A DNA stretch of 64,000 nucleotides from RGIG3077 sp045541475 (GTDB lineage Bacteria > Bacillota > Clostridia > Oscillospirales > Ruminococcaceae), in NCBI GenBank assembly GCA_045541475.1, contig JAZQJI010000017.1, positions 60,397-124,396 on the forward strand, written 5' to 3'. Position numbers and translations under genes: made by a program. A model generated the notes under the pieces. The model ran no database searches. It saw nothing but the letters and a program-made list of their open reading frames with translations, and was not told where the DNA came from. Within the stretch, counting starts at the first letter, position 1, and the number at the start of each line of letters is the position of its first letter. Below, piece after piece: positions 35,471 through 44,041 of this stretch.

Positions 35471-36742
35471 ATGAAATTTTTTAAAAATAATACAGAAAAT
35501 TCGGATTTTGAAGCTGTTGAAAATGAAACGGCAAAGGATGTTAAGTCCGGAAAAAATACTAAGAAAAGAAAACGTCAGAAGATTTCGATAACACAGTGGG
35601 TTATTCTTGGTGTTACCGCTGTGGTTTGCGGTGTTTTGGTATATAATATTGCCGCAGGATTTTATTTAATGACAAGCACAAAGCGTGATTTGACGTTTAA
35701 GGAAGCAATTGGTCTTGTGCTTCCTTCAAATAGAGATGAGTTTAAACTTTTTGAAGATACTGAAAAAGATGGTCTGTATTCTCCCAGCATAAACGCTACT
35801 GAACAAATTATCGACGAAGAAGGTAATGTTATAAGCGAGATTGAAAGAGATCCTGATTATCTTAAAGCCCATCAGATTAATATTCTTGTGCTTGGACTTG
35901 ATGAGAATAAAACTAATACCGATATTATTCTCGTTGCATCTATCGACCTTTCAAACAGTGAAGAAACACGCTCAATCAGCCTTTTACAGATTCCCCGCGA
36001 CACTTTCGTAGGTGAAGAATTTGCAGGCTCTGTAACAGGTAAGGTTAACGGAGTTTATTCCGTAGGAAATCAGTCGCTGACTGAGGTTAACCGAGTTATT
36101 GAGGTTATATGGGAAAATTTTGCTATCCCGATTGACCATTATATTACATGCGACCTTGACGGATTTAAGGATATTGTTGATGCTTTGGGCGGCATTCCGA
36201 TGAATGTACCCCACCAAATTACCTATGATGCAAGCAAAGTAATCTATCCCGGTGAGCAGGTGCTTAATGGTGAACAATCTGAATGGTTTGTTCGTTACCG
36301 CAGCGGATATTATGAAGGCGATATCGGACGTGAAAAATGGCAGAGATTATTTATGGCATCCTTCCTTGCAAGAGTTAAGGAAATAGGTGCTACTGATATG
36401 AATGCGTTATTGCCTGAACTTACCACCTATTGCACATCTGATTTAACTGTTCAGGAATTTAAAGATATCATATATATTGGCACTAATTTGGAACTTGAAG
36501 ATGTATCTATATATATGGTTCCGGGTGAAGCAGCAATGTATAATGGCTATTCTGTTTGGTCTGTTCATGCTGATGAAACCGCAGAAATGCTTAATACGTA
36601 TTTCAGAAAATATCAAGGCGACGTTGAAGTTTACGATTTGCAGATGATTGAGCTTGCAAATACAATTGATATTTATGAAAATACACAGGATAATTTCCAG
36701 GAACTTCTTAACGGCGAAACACCAGGTGAAAAGAACGAATAA
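35471..36742 (+). CDS. LytR-CpsA-Psr (LCP) family protein
   Basis: A 423-residue membrane-anchored enzyme. A basic cytoplasmic N-terminus (KNTKKRKRQK) precedes one transmembrane helix at about residues 41-62; the extracellular LCP domain has LQIPRDTFV, KVNGVYSVGN, DLDGFKDIVDALGGI and YRSGYYEGDIGREKWQR. LCP proteins attach anionic polymers to peptidoglycan. The C-terminal tail is unstructured. Found here between yqeK and rsfS, as in related genomes. Confidence 0.92.
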   Translation: MKFFKNNTENSDFEAVENETAKDVKSGKNTKKRKRQKISITQWVILGVTAVVCGVLVYNIAAGFYLMTSTKRDLTFKEAIGLVLPSNRDEFKLFEDTEKDGLYSPSINATEQIIDEEGNVISEIERDPDYLKAHQINILVLGLDENKTNTDIILVASIDLSNSEETRSISLLQIPRDTFVGEEFAGSVTGKVNGVYSVGNQSLTEVNRVIEVIWENFAIPIDHYITCDLDGFKDIVDALGGIPMNVPHQITYDASKVIYPGEQVLNGEQSEWFVRYRSGYYEGDIGREKWQRLFMASFLARVKEIGATDMNALLPELTTYCTSDLTVQEFKDIIYIGTNLELEDVSIYMVPGEAAMYNGYSVWSVHADETAEMLNTYFRKYQGDVEVYDLQMIELANTIDIYENTQDNFQELLNGETPGEKNE

Positions 36743-36764
36743 ACTGAAAAAGGAGAGATGAATT

Positions 36765-37124
36765 ATGACTACAAACGAAAAGATTAAAAGCATTGTTAAA
36801 GCGCTTGATTCCAAAAAAGCTGAAGACATTAAGGTTATCGGTATTACCGATTTGACTATAATTGCTGATTATTTTGTTATCGCAAGCGGTACAAGCTCTA
36901 CACATACAAAATCTCTTGCTGAAGAAGTTGACTATCAACTTGGTTTGTTGGGCGTTGATCCTACAAGAACGGAAGGTCACGGCTCAGATGGTTGGGTAGT
37001 ACTCGATTATTCTGATGTTGTTGTCCATGTTTTCTATCAGCAGGAAAGAGAATTTTACCAGCTTGAAAGACTTTGGGCTGATGGCAAGCAGATTGACATT
37101 AGCGAGTTTATTCAAGAGGATTGA
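36765..37124 (+). CDS. rsfS: Ribosome silencing factor RsfS
   Basis: A 119-residue protein that binds L14 and blocks subunit joining under nutrient stress. Signature: DLTIIADYFVIASGTSSTHTKSLAEEV and GWVVLDYSDVVVHVFYQQEREFY. An AAAGGAGAG site precedes it. Its stop overlaps the start of the next small membrane gene. Confidence 0.95.
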   Translation: MTTNEKIKSIVKALDSKKAEDIKVIGITDLTIIADYFVIASGTSSTHTKSLAEEVDYQLGLLGVDPTRTEGHGSDGWVVLDYSDVVVHVFYQQEREFYQLERLWADGKQIDISEFIQED

Positions 37125-37486
37125 TGATATTGAAAACCAATAATGAAAGCGGCAGAAGGATTGTCGCTGTTATCGGTCTGTATCTTATAGCCAAGTCAAT
37201 ACTTAACATGATTTTAAGCGGCGGCTTTGCATTGAATGATTTGTTGCTTGCCGCTTTTGAAGCACTTGCGCTATATACAGGCTTGATGTACATAAACTAC
37301 GTTGTTTCGGTTCTTTTGTTGTTGACTGTTGTTTCACATATAAAAACAAATCTATCTGATATCAGCGCGCATCTTATTTATTTGATAGAGGCAACGCTTG
37401 ATGTTTTATGTGTAGTGCTCTTGCTGACAAAGCAAAATGTTAAGCAACACTTTACAAATAATTGGTCTGAAATAGGCAAAAGCTGA
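37124..37486 (+). CDS. Small membrane protein of unknown function
   Basis: A 120-residue hydrophobic protein with about three predicted membrane helices (near residues 15-35, 40-70 and 90-108). I recognise no family. ATG 37124 shares its A with the rsfS stop (TGATG) and lies close behind AGAGGA; a TTG at 37130 is the alternative start. Its place between rsfS and leuS implies co-transcription, but no function follows from that. Confidence 0.65.
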   Translation: MILKTNNESGRRIVAVIGLYLIAKSILNMILSGGFALNDLLLAAFEALALYTGLMYINYVVSVLLLLTVVSHIKTNLSDISAHLIYLIEATLDVLCVVLLLTKQNVKQHFTNNWSEIGKS

Positions 37487-37528
37487 TTCTTATAAAATAT
37501 AAATCTATATAAAAAGGAATGATATTCA

Positions 37529-39937
37529 ATGGAAAAGTACGATTTTAGTGCCATTGAGAAAAAATGGCAACAGTATTGGAAGGAAGATGAAACCTTCAAG
37601 GTAGGCACTGACTACTCAAAGCCCAAGTTCTACGCGCTTGTTGAGTTTCCTTATCCGTCAGGTCAGGGTTTGCATATAGGTCATCCTAGACCTTATACTG
37701 CTATGGACATCGTTTCCAGAAAGCGCAGACTTCAGGGTTATAACGTTCTCTTCCCTATGGGTTGGGATGCTTTTGGTTTGCCTACTGAAAACTATGCTAT
37801 TAAGAATAAAATCCACCCTGCAATAGTAACAAAGAATAATGTTGAGCGTTTTAAATCCCAGCTTCAGATGCTCGGACTCTCTTTTGATTGGTCAAGAGAG
37901 ATTAACACAACTGATTCTGACTATTTCAAGTGGACACAGTGGATTTTCCTTCAGCTGTTCAAAAAAGGACTTGCATATAAAAAGGAAATGGCAGTAAACT
38001 GGTGTACTTCCTGCAAGGTTGTTCTTGCAAACGAAGAGGTTGTTGGCGGTGTTTGCGAACGATGCGGCGGCGAGGTTGTAAGAAAGGTTAAGTCACAGTG
38101 GATGCTCAAGATTACTGAGTACGCACAGCGCCTTATAGATGATTTGGCTGATGTAAACTATCTTGAAAAGATTAAGGCAACACAGCTTAATTGGATAGGC
38201 CGTTCAACCGGTGCCGAGGTTGATTTTGAAACAACTTTTGGTGATTCACTTAAGGTTTATACAACTCGTCCCGATACACTTTTTGGTGCAACCTATATGG
38301 TTATTTCTCCTGAACATCCCATTATTGAACAGTGGTCCGACAGACTTACCAATATGGATGAAATCAGAGAATATCAGGAAAAGAGTGCAAGAAAATCCGA
38401 TTTTGAACGTACCGAAATTGCTAAAGACAAAACAGGCGTAAAGCTTGGCGGTGTTTGGGCTATCAACCCCACAAATGGAAGAGAGATTCCGATTTTCATT
38501 TCCGATTATGTACTTATGACATACGGTACAGGTGCAATTATGGCTGTACCTGCTCATGATACACGCGACTGGGAATTTGCTAAGGTATTTGGCTTGCCGA
38601 TTATTGAAGTAGTTAAGGGCGGCGATGTTGAAAAGGAAGCCTTTACAGACTGCGCAACAGGCATTATGGTTAACAGCGGTTTTCTTGATGGTCTTTCTGT
38701 TGAAGAAGCAAAGATAAAGATAACAGAGTGGCTTGATGAAACAGGCAAGGGAACTGCAAAGGTTAACTACAAGCTTCGTGACTGGGTATTCTCCCGTCAG
38801 AGATACTGGGGTGAACCTATCCCCGTTGTTTATTGCGAAAAGTGCGGTTGGGTTCCGCTTGATGAAAGCGAACTGCCCCTCATGCTTCCTGAGGTTGAAA
38901 GCTACATTCCTACCGATAACGGCGAAAGCCCCTTGGCAGCTATCGATGAGTTCGTCAATACAACTTGTCCATGCTGCGGTGGCAAAGCTAAGAGAGAAAC
39001 CGATACAATGCCTCAGTGGGCAGGTTCTTCATGGTATTTCTTGCGCTATTGTGACCCGCACAATGATAAGGAGCTTGCTTCTAAGGAAGCGCTCGATTAT
39101 TGGATGCCTGTTGATTGGTACAACGGCGGTATGGAACATACAACGCTCCATCTGCTTTATTCAAGATTTTGGCATAAGTTCCTTTATGATATCGGCGTAA
39201 CTGCTCAGTCAGAACCGTACATGAGAAGAACGAGCCATGGCTTTATCTTGGGTGAAAACGGCGAAAAGATGTCTAAATCAAGGGGCAATGTAATTAACCC
39301 GGATGATGTTGTTGCTGAATATGGCGCTGATACGCTTCGTCTTTACGAAATGTTTATAGGCGACTTTGAAAAGACAGCTCCTTGGTCTACATCAAGCGTA
39401 AAGGGATGCCGAAGATTTCTTGAAAGAGTGTGGGCATTGCAGGATATGCTCTGCGATGGCGATGAATACAGCGATGCTCTTAAGACATCATTCCATAAGA
39501 CAATCAAAAAGGTTAGCGAAGATGTTGAAACACTTAAGTTCAATACAGCTATTGCTGCAATGATGAGTCTTGTTAACGAAATATATAACGTTGGTAAGGT
39601 AAATAAGGCTGAATATAAAACTCTGCTTATGCTTCTTAATCCCTTTGCTCCCCATATTACTGAGGAACTGTACCAGATTTGTGGATATGAAGGCGTGCTG
39701 AATAAACAGCCCTGGCCTGAGTTTGATGAAGCACTTTGCATTGATGCAAGCGTTGAAATTGCTATTCAGGTTTGCGGTAAGCTTCGTTCAAGAATTACCA
39801 TACCCGTTGATTGCTCTCAGGAAGAAGCACAGAATATTGCGATGGCAGATGAAAAAGTTAAATCTGCGCTTGAAGGCAAAAACGTATTTAAGGTTATTTA
39901 TGTACAGAATAAGCTGTTGAATTTTGTTGCAAAATAA
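37529..39937 (+). CDS. leuS: Leucyl-tRNA synthetase
   Basis: An 802-residue class Ia synthetase. HIGH is at 49-52 (GQGLHIGHPRPYT) and KMSKS at 580-584 (GEKMSKSRGN). The CP1 editing domain lies at about 220-410 (TRPDTLFGATYMV, YGTGAIMAVPAHD). Two Cys pairs (CTSCKV...CERCGG, and CEKCG...CPCC) look like zinc sites. Bacterial-type C-terminal domain. No T-box leader is visible in the 42-base upstream gap. Confidence 0.97.
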   Translation: MEKYDFSAIEKKWQQYWKEDETFKVGTDYSKPKFYALVEFPYPSGQGLHIGHPRPYTAMDIVSRKRRLQGYNVLFPMGWDAFGLPTENYAIKNKIHPAIVTKNNVERFKSQLQMLGLSFDWSREINTTDSDYFKWTQWIFLQLFKKGLAYKKEMAVNWCTSCKVVLANEEVVGGVCERCGGEVVRKVKSQWMLKITEYAQRLIDDLADVNYLEKIKATQLNWIGRSTGAEVDFETTFGDSLKVYTTRPDTLFGATYMVISPEHPIIEQWSDRLTNMDEIREYQEKSARKSDFERTEIAKDKTGVKLGGVWAINPTNGREIPIFISDYVLMTYGTGAIMAVPAHDTRDWEFAKVFGLPIIEVVKGGDVEKEAFTDCATGIMVNSGFLDGLSVEEAKIKITEWLDETGKGTAKVNYKLRDWVFSRQRYWGEPIPVVYCEKCGWVPLDESELPLMLPEVESYIPTDNGESPLAAIDEFVNTTCPCCGGKAKRETDTMPQWAGSSWYFLRYCDPHNDKELASKEALDYWMPVDWYNGGMEHTTLHLLYSRFWHKFLYDIGVTAQSEPYMRRTSHGFILGENGEKMSKSRGNVINPDDVVAEYGADTLRLYEMFIGDFEKTAPWSTSSVKGCRRFLERVWALQDMLCDGDEYSDALKTSFHKTIKKVSEDVETLKFNTAIAAMMSLVNEIYNVGKVNKAEYKTLLMLLNPFAPHITEELYQICGYEGVLNKQPWPEFDEALCIDASVEIAIQVCGKLRSRITIPVDCSQEEAQNIAMADEKVKSALEGKNVFKVIYVQNKLLNFVAK

Positions 39938-39965
39938 CAAAAATTTTATTAAGATATAATTTTGC

Positions 39966-39994
39966 TTGACATTAAGCTTGTAATATGCTAAAAT
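39966..39994 (+). promoter_or_regulatory. Promoter of rpsU
   Basis: -35 TTGACA (39966-39971), a 17-base spacer and -10 TAAAAT (39989-39994), about 95 bases before the rpsU ATG. Confidence 0.8.
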
Positions 39995-40092
39995 ATATAT
40001 GCCTTTTAAGGTATTTAAAAAACAGCAATACGGCGGTAGTTTTTTAATGGCGATTGTAAAAACCTCTGTCATGCTCAAAGGGAGGGAAACAA

Positions 40093-40266
40093 ATGGCGGA
40101 AGTTCGTGTAGGAAAGAACGAATCTTTGGATACTGCTCTTAAGAGATTTAAGAGGTCATGTGCCAAGGATGGCGTTATTGCTGAGGTTCGTAAGAGAGAA
40201 CACTACGAAAAGCCCTCGGTTAAGCGCAAGAAGAAATCCGAGGCTGCTCGTAAGCGCAAATATTAA
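40093..40266 (+). CDS. rpsU: 30S ribosomal protein S21
   Basis: A 57-residue basic protein of the small subunit, starting MAEVRVGKNESLDTALKRFK and continuing with SCAKDGVIAEVRKREHYEKP and a Lys/Arg-rich tail (KRKKKSEAARKRKY). A strong GGAGGG site lies upstream. It stands alone between its own promoter and terminator. Confidence 0.96.
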   Translation: MAEVRVGKNESLDTALKRFKRSCAKDGVIAEVRKREHYEKPSVKRKKKSEAARKRKY

Positions 40267-40283
40267 TTTTTAACGAAGTGAAT

Positions 40284-40311
40284 GCGGACAGAAATGTCCG
40301 CTTTCGTTTTG
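40284..40311 (+). terminator. Terminator of rpsU
   Basis: A stem GCGGACA/TGTCCGC (40284-40290 and 40295-40301) with a GAAA tetraloop, an outer AACGAA/TTCGTT extension, and TTTCGTTTTG downstream. Confidence 0.7.
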
Positions 40312-40334
40312 TAATAAGGAAATGAGGTGAAACT

Positions 40335-40823
40335 GTGCTGTTTTTGTATGATTATGCATTCGAAAAAGTAACGGATATATCATTAAAGTTTTTGCAAAAT
40401 CACTGTATAAATGCTTTGGTGCTTGATATTGATAACACTCTTACAACGCACGATAATCCTGTTGCGGCAGAAGGCGTTATAGAATGGCTTGAGCAAATGC
40501 GTGCTAACGGCATAAAAATGCTTGTTGTTTCAAACAATAAACCACACAGAGTTGAACCTTTTGCAAAGATGCTTAACCTTGATTTTGTAGCTAACGGCGC
40601 AAAACCTCTTACTAAGGGTATAAACAAGGCTGTAAAACTAATGGGCGCGCCTAAGAACAATACCGCAGCAATTGGTGATCAAATTTTCACCGATGTTTTA
40701 GGCGCAAATCTTGCAGGTATACGCATGATATATGTAAAACCTATTGAACACGAAAAAACAACATTTTTCAAGATAAAGCGTTTTTGTGAAAAACCTTTTT
40801 TGCCGAAAAAATTTATTAAATAG
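40335..40823 (+). CDS. yqeG: YqeG-family HAD IIIA-type phosphatase
   Basis: A 162-residue HAD phosphatase. Motif I is LVLDIDNTLT, motif II VVSNN, the Lys region GAKPLTKG, and motif IV AIGDQIFTDVLGAN. GTG 40335 is used as start, a few bases after GAGGTG. The physiological substrate of this family in Firmicutes is not established; relatives dephosphorylate phosphatidylglycerophosphate. Confidence 0.9.
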   Translation: MLFLYDYAFEKVTDISLKFLQNHCINALVLDIDNTLTTHDNPVAAEGVIEWLEQMRANGIKMLVVSNNKPHRVEPFAKMLNLDFVANGAKPLTKGINKAVKLMGAPKNNTAAIGDQIFTDVLGANLAGIRMIYVKPIEHEKTTFFKIKRFCEKPFLPKKFIK

Positions 40824-40872
40824 AAATGTTTTTTTGACATAATTAAATGTAGCATAAATTAGGGTGATTGAT

Positions 40873-41943
40873 TTGACAATAAAGCGCATAAATAGTTTGG
40901 CGCAAAATTTGCCGGAAAAAAGTGACGGTGCTATCATAACATCGGATACAAACCGCAGGTATTTTACAGGTTTAAAATCCTCTGCGGGTGTTGTTCTTGT
41001 TTTTCGAGATGCACAGTATTTGATTATTGATTTCAGATATATCGAATATGCGAACTCAACTGTAAAATCGTGCGAAGTTATTGAACAAAAGGATTTGTTT
41101 AACCAAATAAATTCTTTGATAGCAAAGCATAATGCAAAAATTATGTCAATTGAAGCGGAGAATATGACCGTTTCGGATATGGATAACTATAAAAAGAGAC
41201 TTAATTGCGTTCTCGATATCGGCAGCGAACTTTCCAACACAATTACACAGATGCGCGCTGTAAAAGATGCAACAGAGCTTGAGGCTATTTCGCAAGCACA
41301 AGGAATTGCCGAAAAAGCATTGCTTGAAACCATGGGAAGATTGTCTGTTGGTATAACAGAGCGAGAATTTGCTATGCTGCTTGACTTTACAATGCTCAAA
41401 ATGGGTGCCGAAAGCATTTCTTTTGATACTATTGCATTGTTTGGTGCAAATACATCGAAACCACATGGAGAACCAAGTGATTATCAATTAAAAAAGGGCG
41501 ATGCTATTCTTGTGGATTTTGGTGCGGTATATAACGGATATCATAGCGATATGACAAGAACGTTCTTCTTTGGTGCGGTTAGTTCAAGTGCTAAGGAAAT
41601 CTATAATATTGTTTTGGAAGCTCAACTAAGTGCAATTGAAAAAGCTGCCCCCGGAATTACAGGAAGAGAGCTTGATGCCGTAGCACGAAGTATTATTGAA
41701 GAAAACGGCTATGGCGATAATTTTGGTCACTCGTTGGGACACGGAGTCGGACTTGAAATACATGAAACACCTAATTGTGCACCAAAAAGTGATTATATTC
41801 TGCGTGAAAATAATGTAATTACTATTGAACCGGGTATATATATTCCCGGAAAAATTGGCGTAAGGATTGAAGATTTTGTTTCAATTACCTCTGGCAGCAA
41901 CCGCAATCTTACAGCATTTGAAAAAAAACTTACTGTAATTTAG
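40873..41943 (+). CDS. M24-family aminopeptidase (Xaa-Pro peptidase)
   Basis: A 356-residue pita-bread-fold metallopeptidase, cytoplasmic. The N-terminal creatinase-like domain is at about 1-125. The catalytic domain carries the dimetal ligands in VDFGAVYNGYHSDMTRT (two Asp), HSLGHGVGLEIHETP (His), ITIEPGIYIPG (Glu) and RIEDFVSI (Glu). The start is taken at TTG 40873, six bases after AGGGTGA; a GTG at 40864 would overlap that site. It precedes efp, a common order in Firmicutes. Confidence 0.92.
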   Translation: MTIKRINSLAQNLPEKSDGAIITSDTNRRYFTGLKSSAGVVLVFRDAQYLIIDFRYIEYANSTVKSCEVIEQKDLFNQINSLIAKHNAKIMSIEAENMTVSDMDNYKKRLNCVLDIGSELSNTITQMRAVKDATELEAISQAQGIAEKALLETMGRLSVGITEREFAMLLDFTMLKMGAESISFDTIALFGANTSKPHGEPSDYQLKKGDAILVDFGAVYNGYHSDMTRTFFFGAVSSSAKEIYNIVLEAQLSAIEKAAPGITGRELDAVARSIIEENGYGDNFGHSLGHGVGLEIHETPNCAPKSDYILRENNVITIEPGIYIPGKIGVRIEDFVSITSGSNRNLTAFEKKLTVI

Positions 41944-41991
41944 ACAAAATCTGATATATTTAAAATATTTATGAAAATTTCCGATTACCTA

Positions 41992-42020
41992 TTGCAATAT
42001 AGAGGAAATTGTAGTAAAAT
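41992..42020 (+). promoter_or_regulatory. Promoter of efp
   Basis: -35 TTGCAA (41992-41997), a 17-base spacer and -10 TAAAAT (42015-42020), 34 bases before the ATG. Confidence 0.65.
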
Positions 42021-42054
42021 AATATTATGTAATAAAACTTGGAGGTAAATCTTT

Positions 42055-42612
42055 ATGATTTCAGCAGGCGATTTTAGAAACGGCGTAACATTTGAAATGG
42101 ACGGCAATGTAGTACAAGTTGTAGAATTTCAGCATGTTAAACCCGGTAAAGGTGCTGCATTTGTAAGAACAAAATATAAAAACATTATCACAGGCGCAGT
42201 TCTTGAGCGTTCTTTTAACCCCACAGAAAAATTCCCCACAGCATTTATTGAAAGAAAGGAAACCGAATATAGCTACAGCGACGGCGACCTTTACTATTTC
42301 ATGGATACAGAAACATACGACCAGATTCCGATCAACTCTTCCGTTCTTGGTGATAATTTCAAGTTTGTTAAGGAAGGCATGACTTGCAAGGTTCTTTCCT
42401 ACAAGGGCAATGTTTTTGGAGTTGAACTCCCCACATTTGTTGAACTCGAAGTAACAGAAACAGACCCCGGCTTTAAGGGAGATACTGCTACAAACGCAAC
42501 AAAGCCTGCTGTTCTTGAAACAGGTGCAGAAGTTAAGGTTCCGCTCTTCATCGAAATCGGTGATATGATCAGAATTGATACCAGAACAGGCGAATACATG
42601 GAACGTGCATAA
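42055..42612 (+). CDS. efp: Elongation factor P
   Basis: A 185-residue translation factor that relieves stalling at polyproline. The KOW-like N-terminal domain has the tip Lys32 in VKPGKGAAFVRTK, the residue modified in some bacteria. The C-terminal OB domain ends KVPLFIEIGDMIRIDTRTGEYMERA. A GGAGG site precedes the ATG. No yeaA-type modification gene is adjacent. Confidence 0.97.
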   Translation: MISAGDFRNGVTFEMDGNVVQVVEFQHVKPGKGAAFVRTKYKNIITGAVLERSFNPTEKFPTAFIERKETEYSYSDGDLYYFMDTETYDQIPINSSVLGDNFKFVKEGMTCKVLSYKGNVFGVELPTFVELEVTETDPGFKGDTATNATKPAVLETGAEVKVPLFIEIGDMIRIDTRTGEYMERA

Positions 42613-42642
42613 TTAACATTTAGCATCGTTTTATCGTATAAT
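42613..42642 (+). promoter_or_regulatory. Promoter of the CD1247-type gene
   Basis: TTAACA (42613-42618), an 18-base spacer and a perfect TATAAT (42637-42642) in the gap after efp. Confidence 0.55.
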
Positions 42643-42676
42643 ATAATAATATGCTATTGGCAGGAAGGACAAAATT

Positions 42677-43255
42677 ATGAAACTTAGTGAAAAGGCTTCA
42701 TACCTTCAGGGACTTATGGATGGTCTCGATATCGACAACACCACTAAAGAAGGCAAGGTTCTTAAGCAGATGGCTGACATCATGCGTGAGCTTATTCTTT
42801 CAATGGAAGAAGTTCGTGATGAGGTAGAAGAACTTAATGAACTCTGTGATTGCCTCGACCATGATCTTGGCGAACTTGAAGGCGATTACTACGGTTGCGA
42901 AGAGGACGAATTTGATATTGAAGTAGCTGATAACGAAATTGAGGAAGAACTTTCTCTTGGTGCTGATGAAGACATCGAAGAGGTTGATTTTGCTGATTTT
43001 ATCTCAGAAGAAACTGATGATATCGACGAAGCAAGCGAAGTTGAAGATGTTGTCATCGAAGAAGCTGAAGAAGAATTTCTTGAGGATGAGCTTGAAGATG
43101 ATGAACTTTATGAAGTAATTTGCCCTACTTGTAATGATACAATATGTATAACTGAGAGCATTTTGCTTGATGGCTCTATGGAATGTCCCAACTGTGGTGA
43201 ATTTCTTGAGTTTGACCTTGGTGGAGATGAGTTTCTTACCGAGGATGCTGAATAA
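42677..43255 (+). CDS. CD1247 N-terminal domain-containing acidic protein with zinc ribbon
   Basis: A 192-residue protein. The N-terminal helical part (1-65, KASYLQGLMDGLDID...KQMADIMRELILSMEEV) matches the CD1247 N-terminal domain of Clostridia. A long, strongly Glu/Asp-rich middle (about 65-150) follows, then a zinc-ribbon-like end with CPTCNDTIC...CPNCGEFLEF. The function of the family is unknown; the acid stretch and ribbon suggest a nucleic-acid- or polymerase-associated factor, but that is inference. An AGGAAGGA site lies before the ATG. Confidence 0.75.
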   Translation: MKLSEKASYLQGLMDGLDIDNTTKEGKVLKQMADIMRELILSMEEVRDEVEELNELCDCLDHDLGELEGDYYGCEEDEFDIEVADNEIEEELSLGADEDIEEVDFADFISEETDDIDEASEVEDVVIEEAEEEFLEDELEDDELYEVICPTCNDTICITESILLDGSMECPNCGEFLEFDLGGDEFLTEDAE

Positions 43256-43279
43256 GCTCTGGATATAACTGAATATTTA

Positions 43280-43396
43280 TGTTTCGGGGCGAGGTGTAAT
43301 TCCTCACCGGCGGTAAGCGCATTTTGTGCGTAAGTCCGCGAGCGTAAGCTGATTTGGTGAAATTCCAAAACCGACGGTATAGTCCGGATGAAAGAA
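43280..43396 (+). promoter_or_regulatory. FMN riboswitch (RFN element)
   Basis: All conserved blocks of the RFN element occur in order: TTCGGGGCGAGGTG, ATTCCTCACCGGCGGTA, AGTCCGCGAGCG, GGTGAAATTCC, AACCGACGGTATAGTCCGGA and TGAAAGAA. It precedes ribU. Known biology: FMN binding switches transcription or translation of riboflavin genes off. Transcription probably starts in the AT-rich gap 43256-43279 or by read-through. Confidence 0.95.
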
Positions 43397-43398
43397 AC

Positions 43399-43426
43399 AA
43401 AAGCTTAAAAAACATTAAGCTTTTTT
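43399..43426 (+). terminator. First hairpin of the FMN riboswitch expression platform
   Basis: A 10-bp stem AAAAGCTTAA/TTAAGCTTTT (43399-43408 and 43415-43424) with loop AAAACA, AT-rich, ends in T residues. It directly abuts the aptamer. Confidence 0.7.
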
Positions 43427-43460
43427 CGCCTGCATATTTTTATGCAGGCGTTTTATTTTT
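43427..43460 (+). terminator. Second hairpin, strong intrinsic terminator before ribU
   Basis: A perfect 10-bp stem CGCCTGCATA/TATGCAGGCG (43427-43436 and 43441-43450) with a TTTT loop, followed by TTTTATTTTT. This is the stronger terminator of the tandem pair. Confidence 0.85.
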
Positions 43461-43480
43461 CAGTATGAGGAGATATTACT

Positions 43481-44041
43481 ATGGATATTTACAAAAAGAC
43501 AACAAAACTATGCGTTTTAGGTATGCTTTCTGCACTCTCGATTGTTCTCGTTTTTCTTGTGAGAATACCAATTCTTCCGGAAGCACCGTATCTTGAGTAT
43601 GATCCCGCAGATATTCCAATTCTTATAGCGGCTTACTTATATGGTCCCTATGCATCTATTGCTGTAACTGCTGTTGTTTGCATCATTCAAGGAATAACAG
43701 TTAGTGCTTCAAGCGGAATAATTGGTATATTGATGCATTTTTTTGCAACAGGCGCAATGGCTTTGACTGTCGGCATGCTAAGCGAAAGAGGTAAATTCAA
43801 TATTCGTACTTTCTTTGCCGCAATTGCAGGTGCTGTGATGATGGTGCTTATCATGATACCTCTTAACATGGTGTTTACACCTTTGTATACAGGTTTTTCA
43901 ACAAAAACAATCTCCAGTATGATTTTACCGATTTTTATTCCTTTCAATTCATTAAAATCGAGTATTAATACTGTTGTTTCAATGATAATTTATGGAGCAC
44001 TTATACCTGCTCTAAAACTTAAAAAGGATACAAAATGTTAG
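43481..44041 (+). CDS. ribU: Riboflavin ECF transporter S component RibU
   Basis: A 186-residue integral membrane protein with about six helices, the substrate-binding S component of an energy-coupling factor transporter. The N-terminal KLCVLGMLSALSIVLVFLVR and the segment EYDPADIPILIAAYLYGP are typical of RibU. The FMN riboswitch upstream supports riboflavin as substrate. The shared EcfAA'T module is not in the window. GAGGAGA precedes the ATG. It overlaps the next transporter gene by 7 bases. Confidence 0.93.
   Translation: MDIYKKTTKLCVLGMLSALSIVLVFLVRIPILPEAPYLEYDPADIPILIAAYLYGPYASIAVTAVVCIIQGITVSASSGIIGILMHFFATGAMALTVGMLSERGKFNIRTFFAAIAGAVMMVLIMIPLNMVFTPLYTGFSTKTISSMILPIFIPFNSLKSSINTVVSMIIYGALIPALKLKKDTKC

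Noticed and set aside
37487..37528. T-box leader before leuS
   Set aside because: The gap is only 42 bases, too short for a T-box, and leuS is read from the upstream operon.
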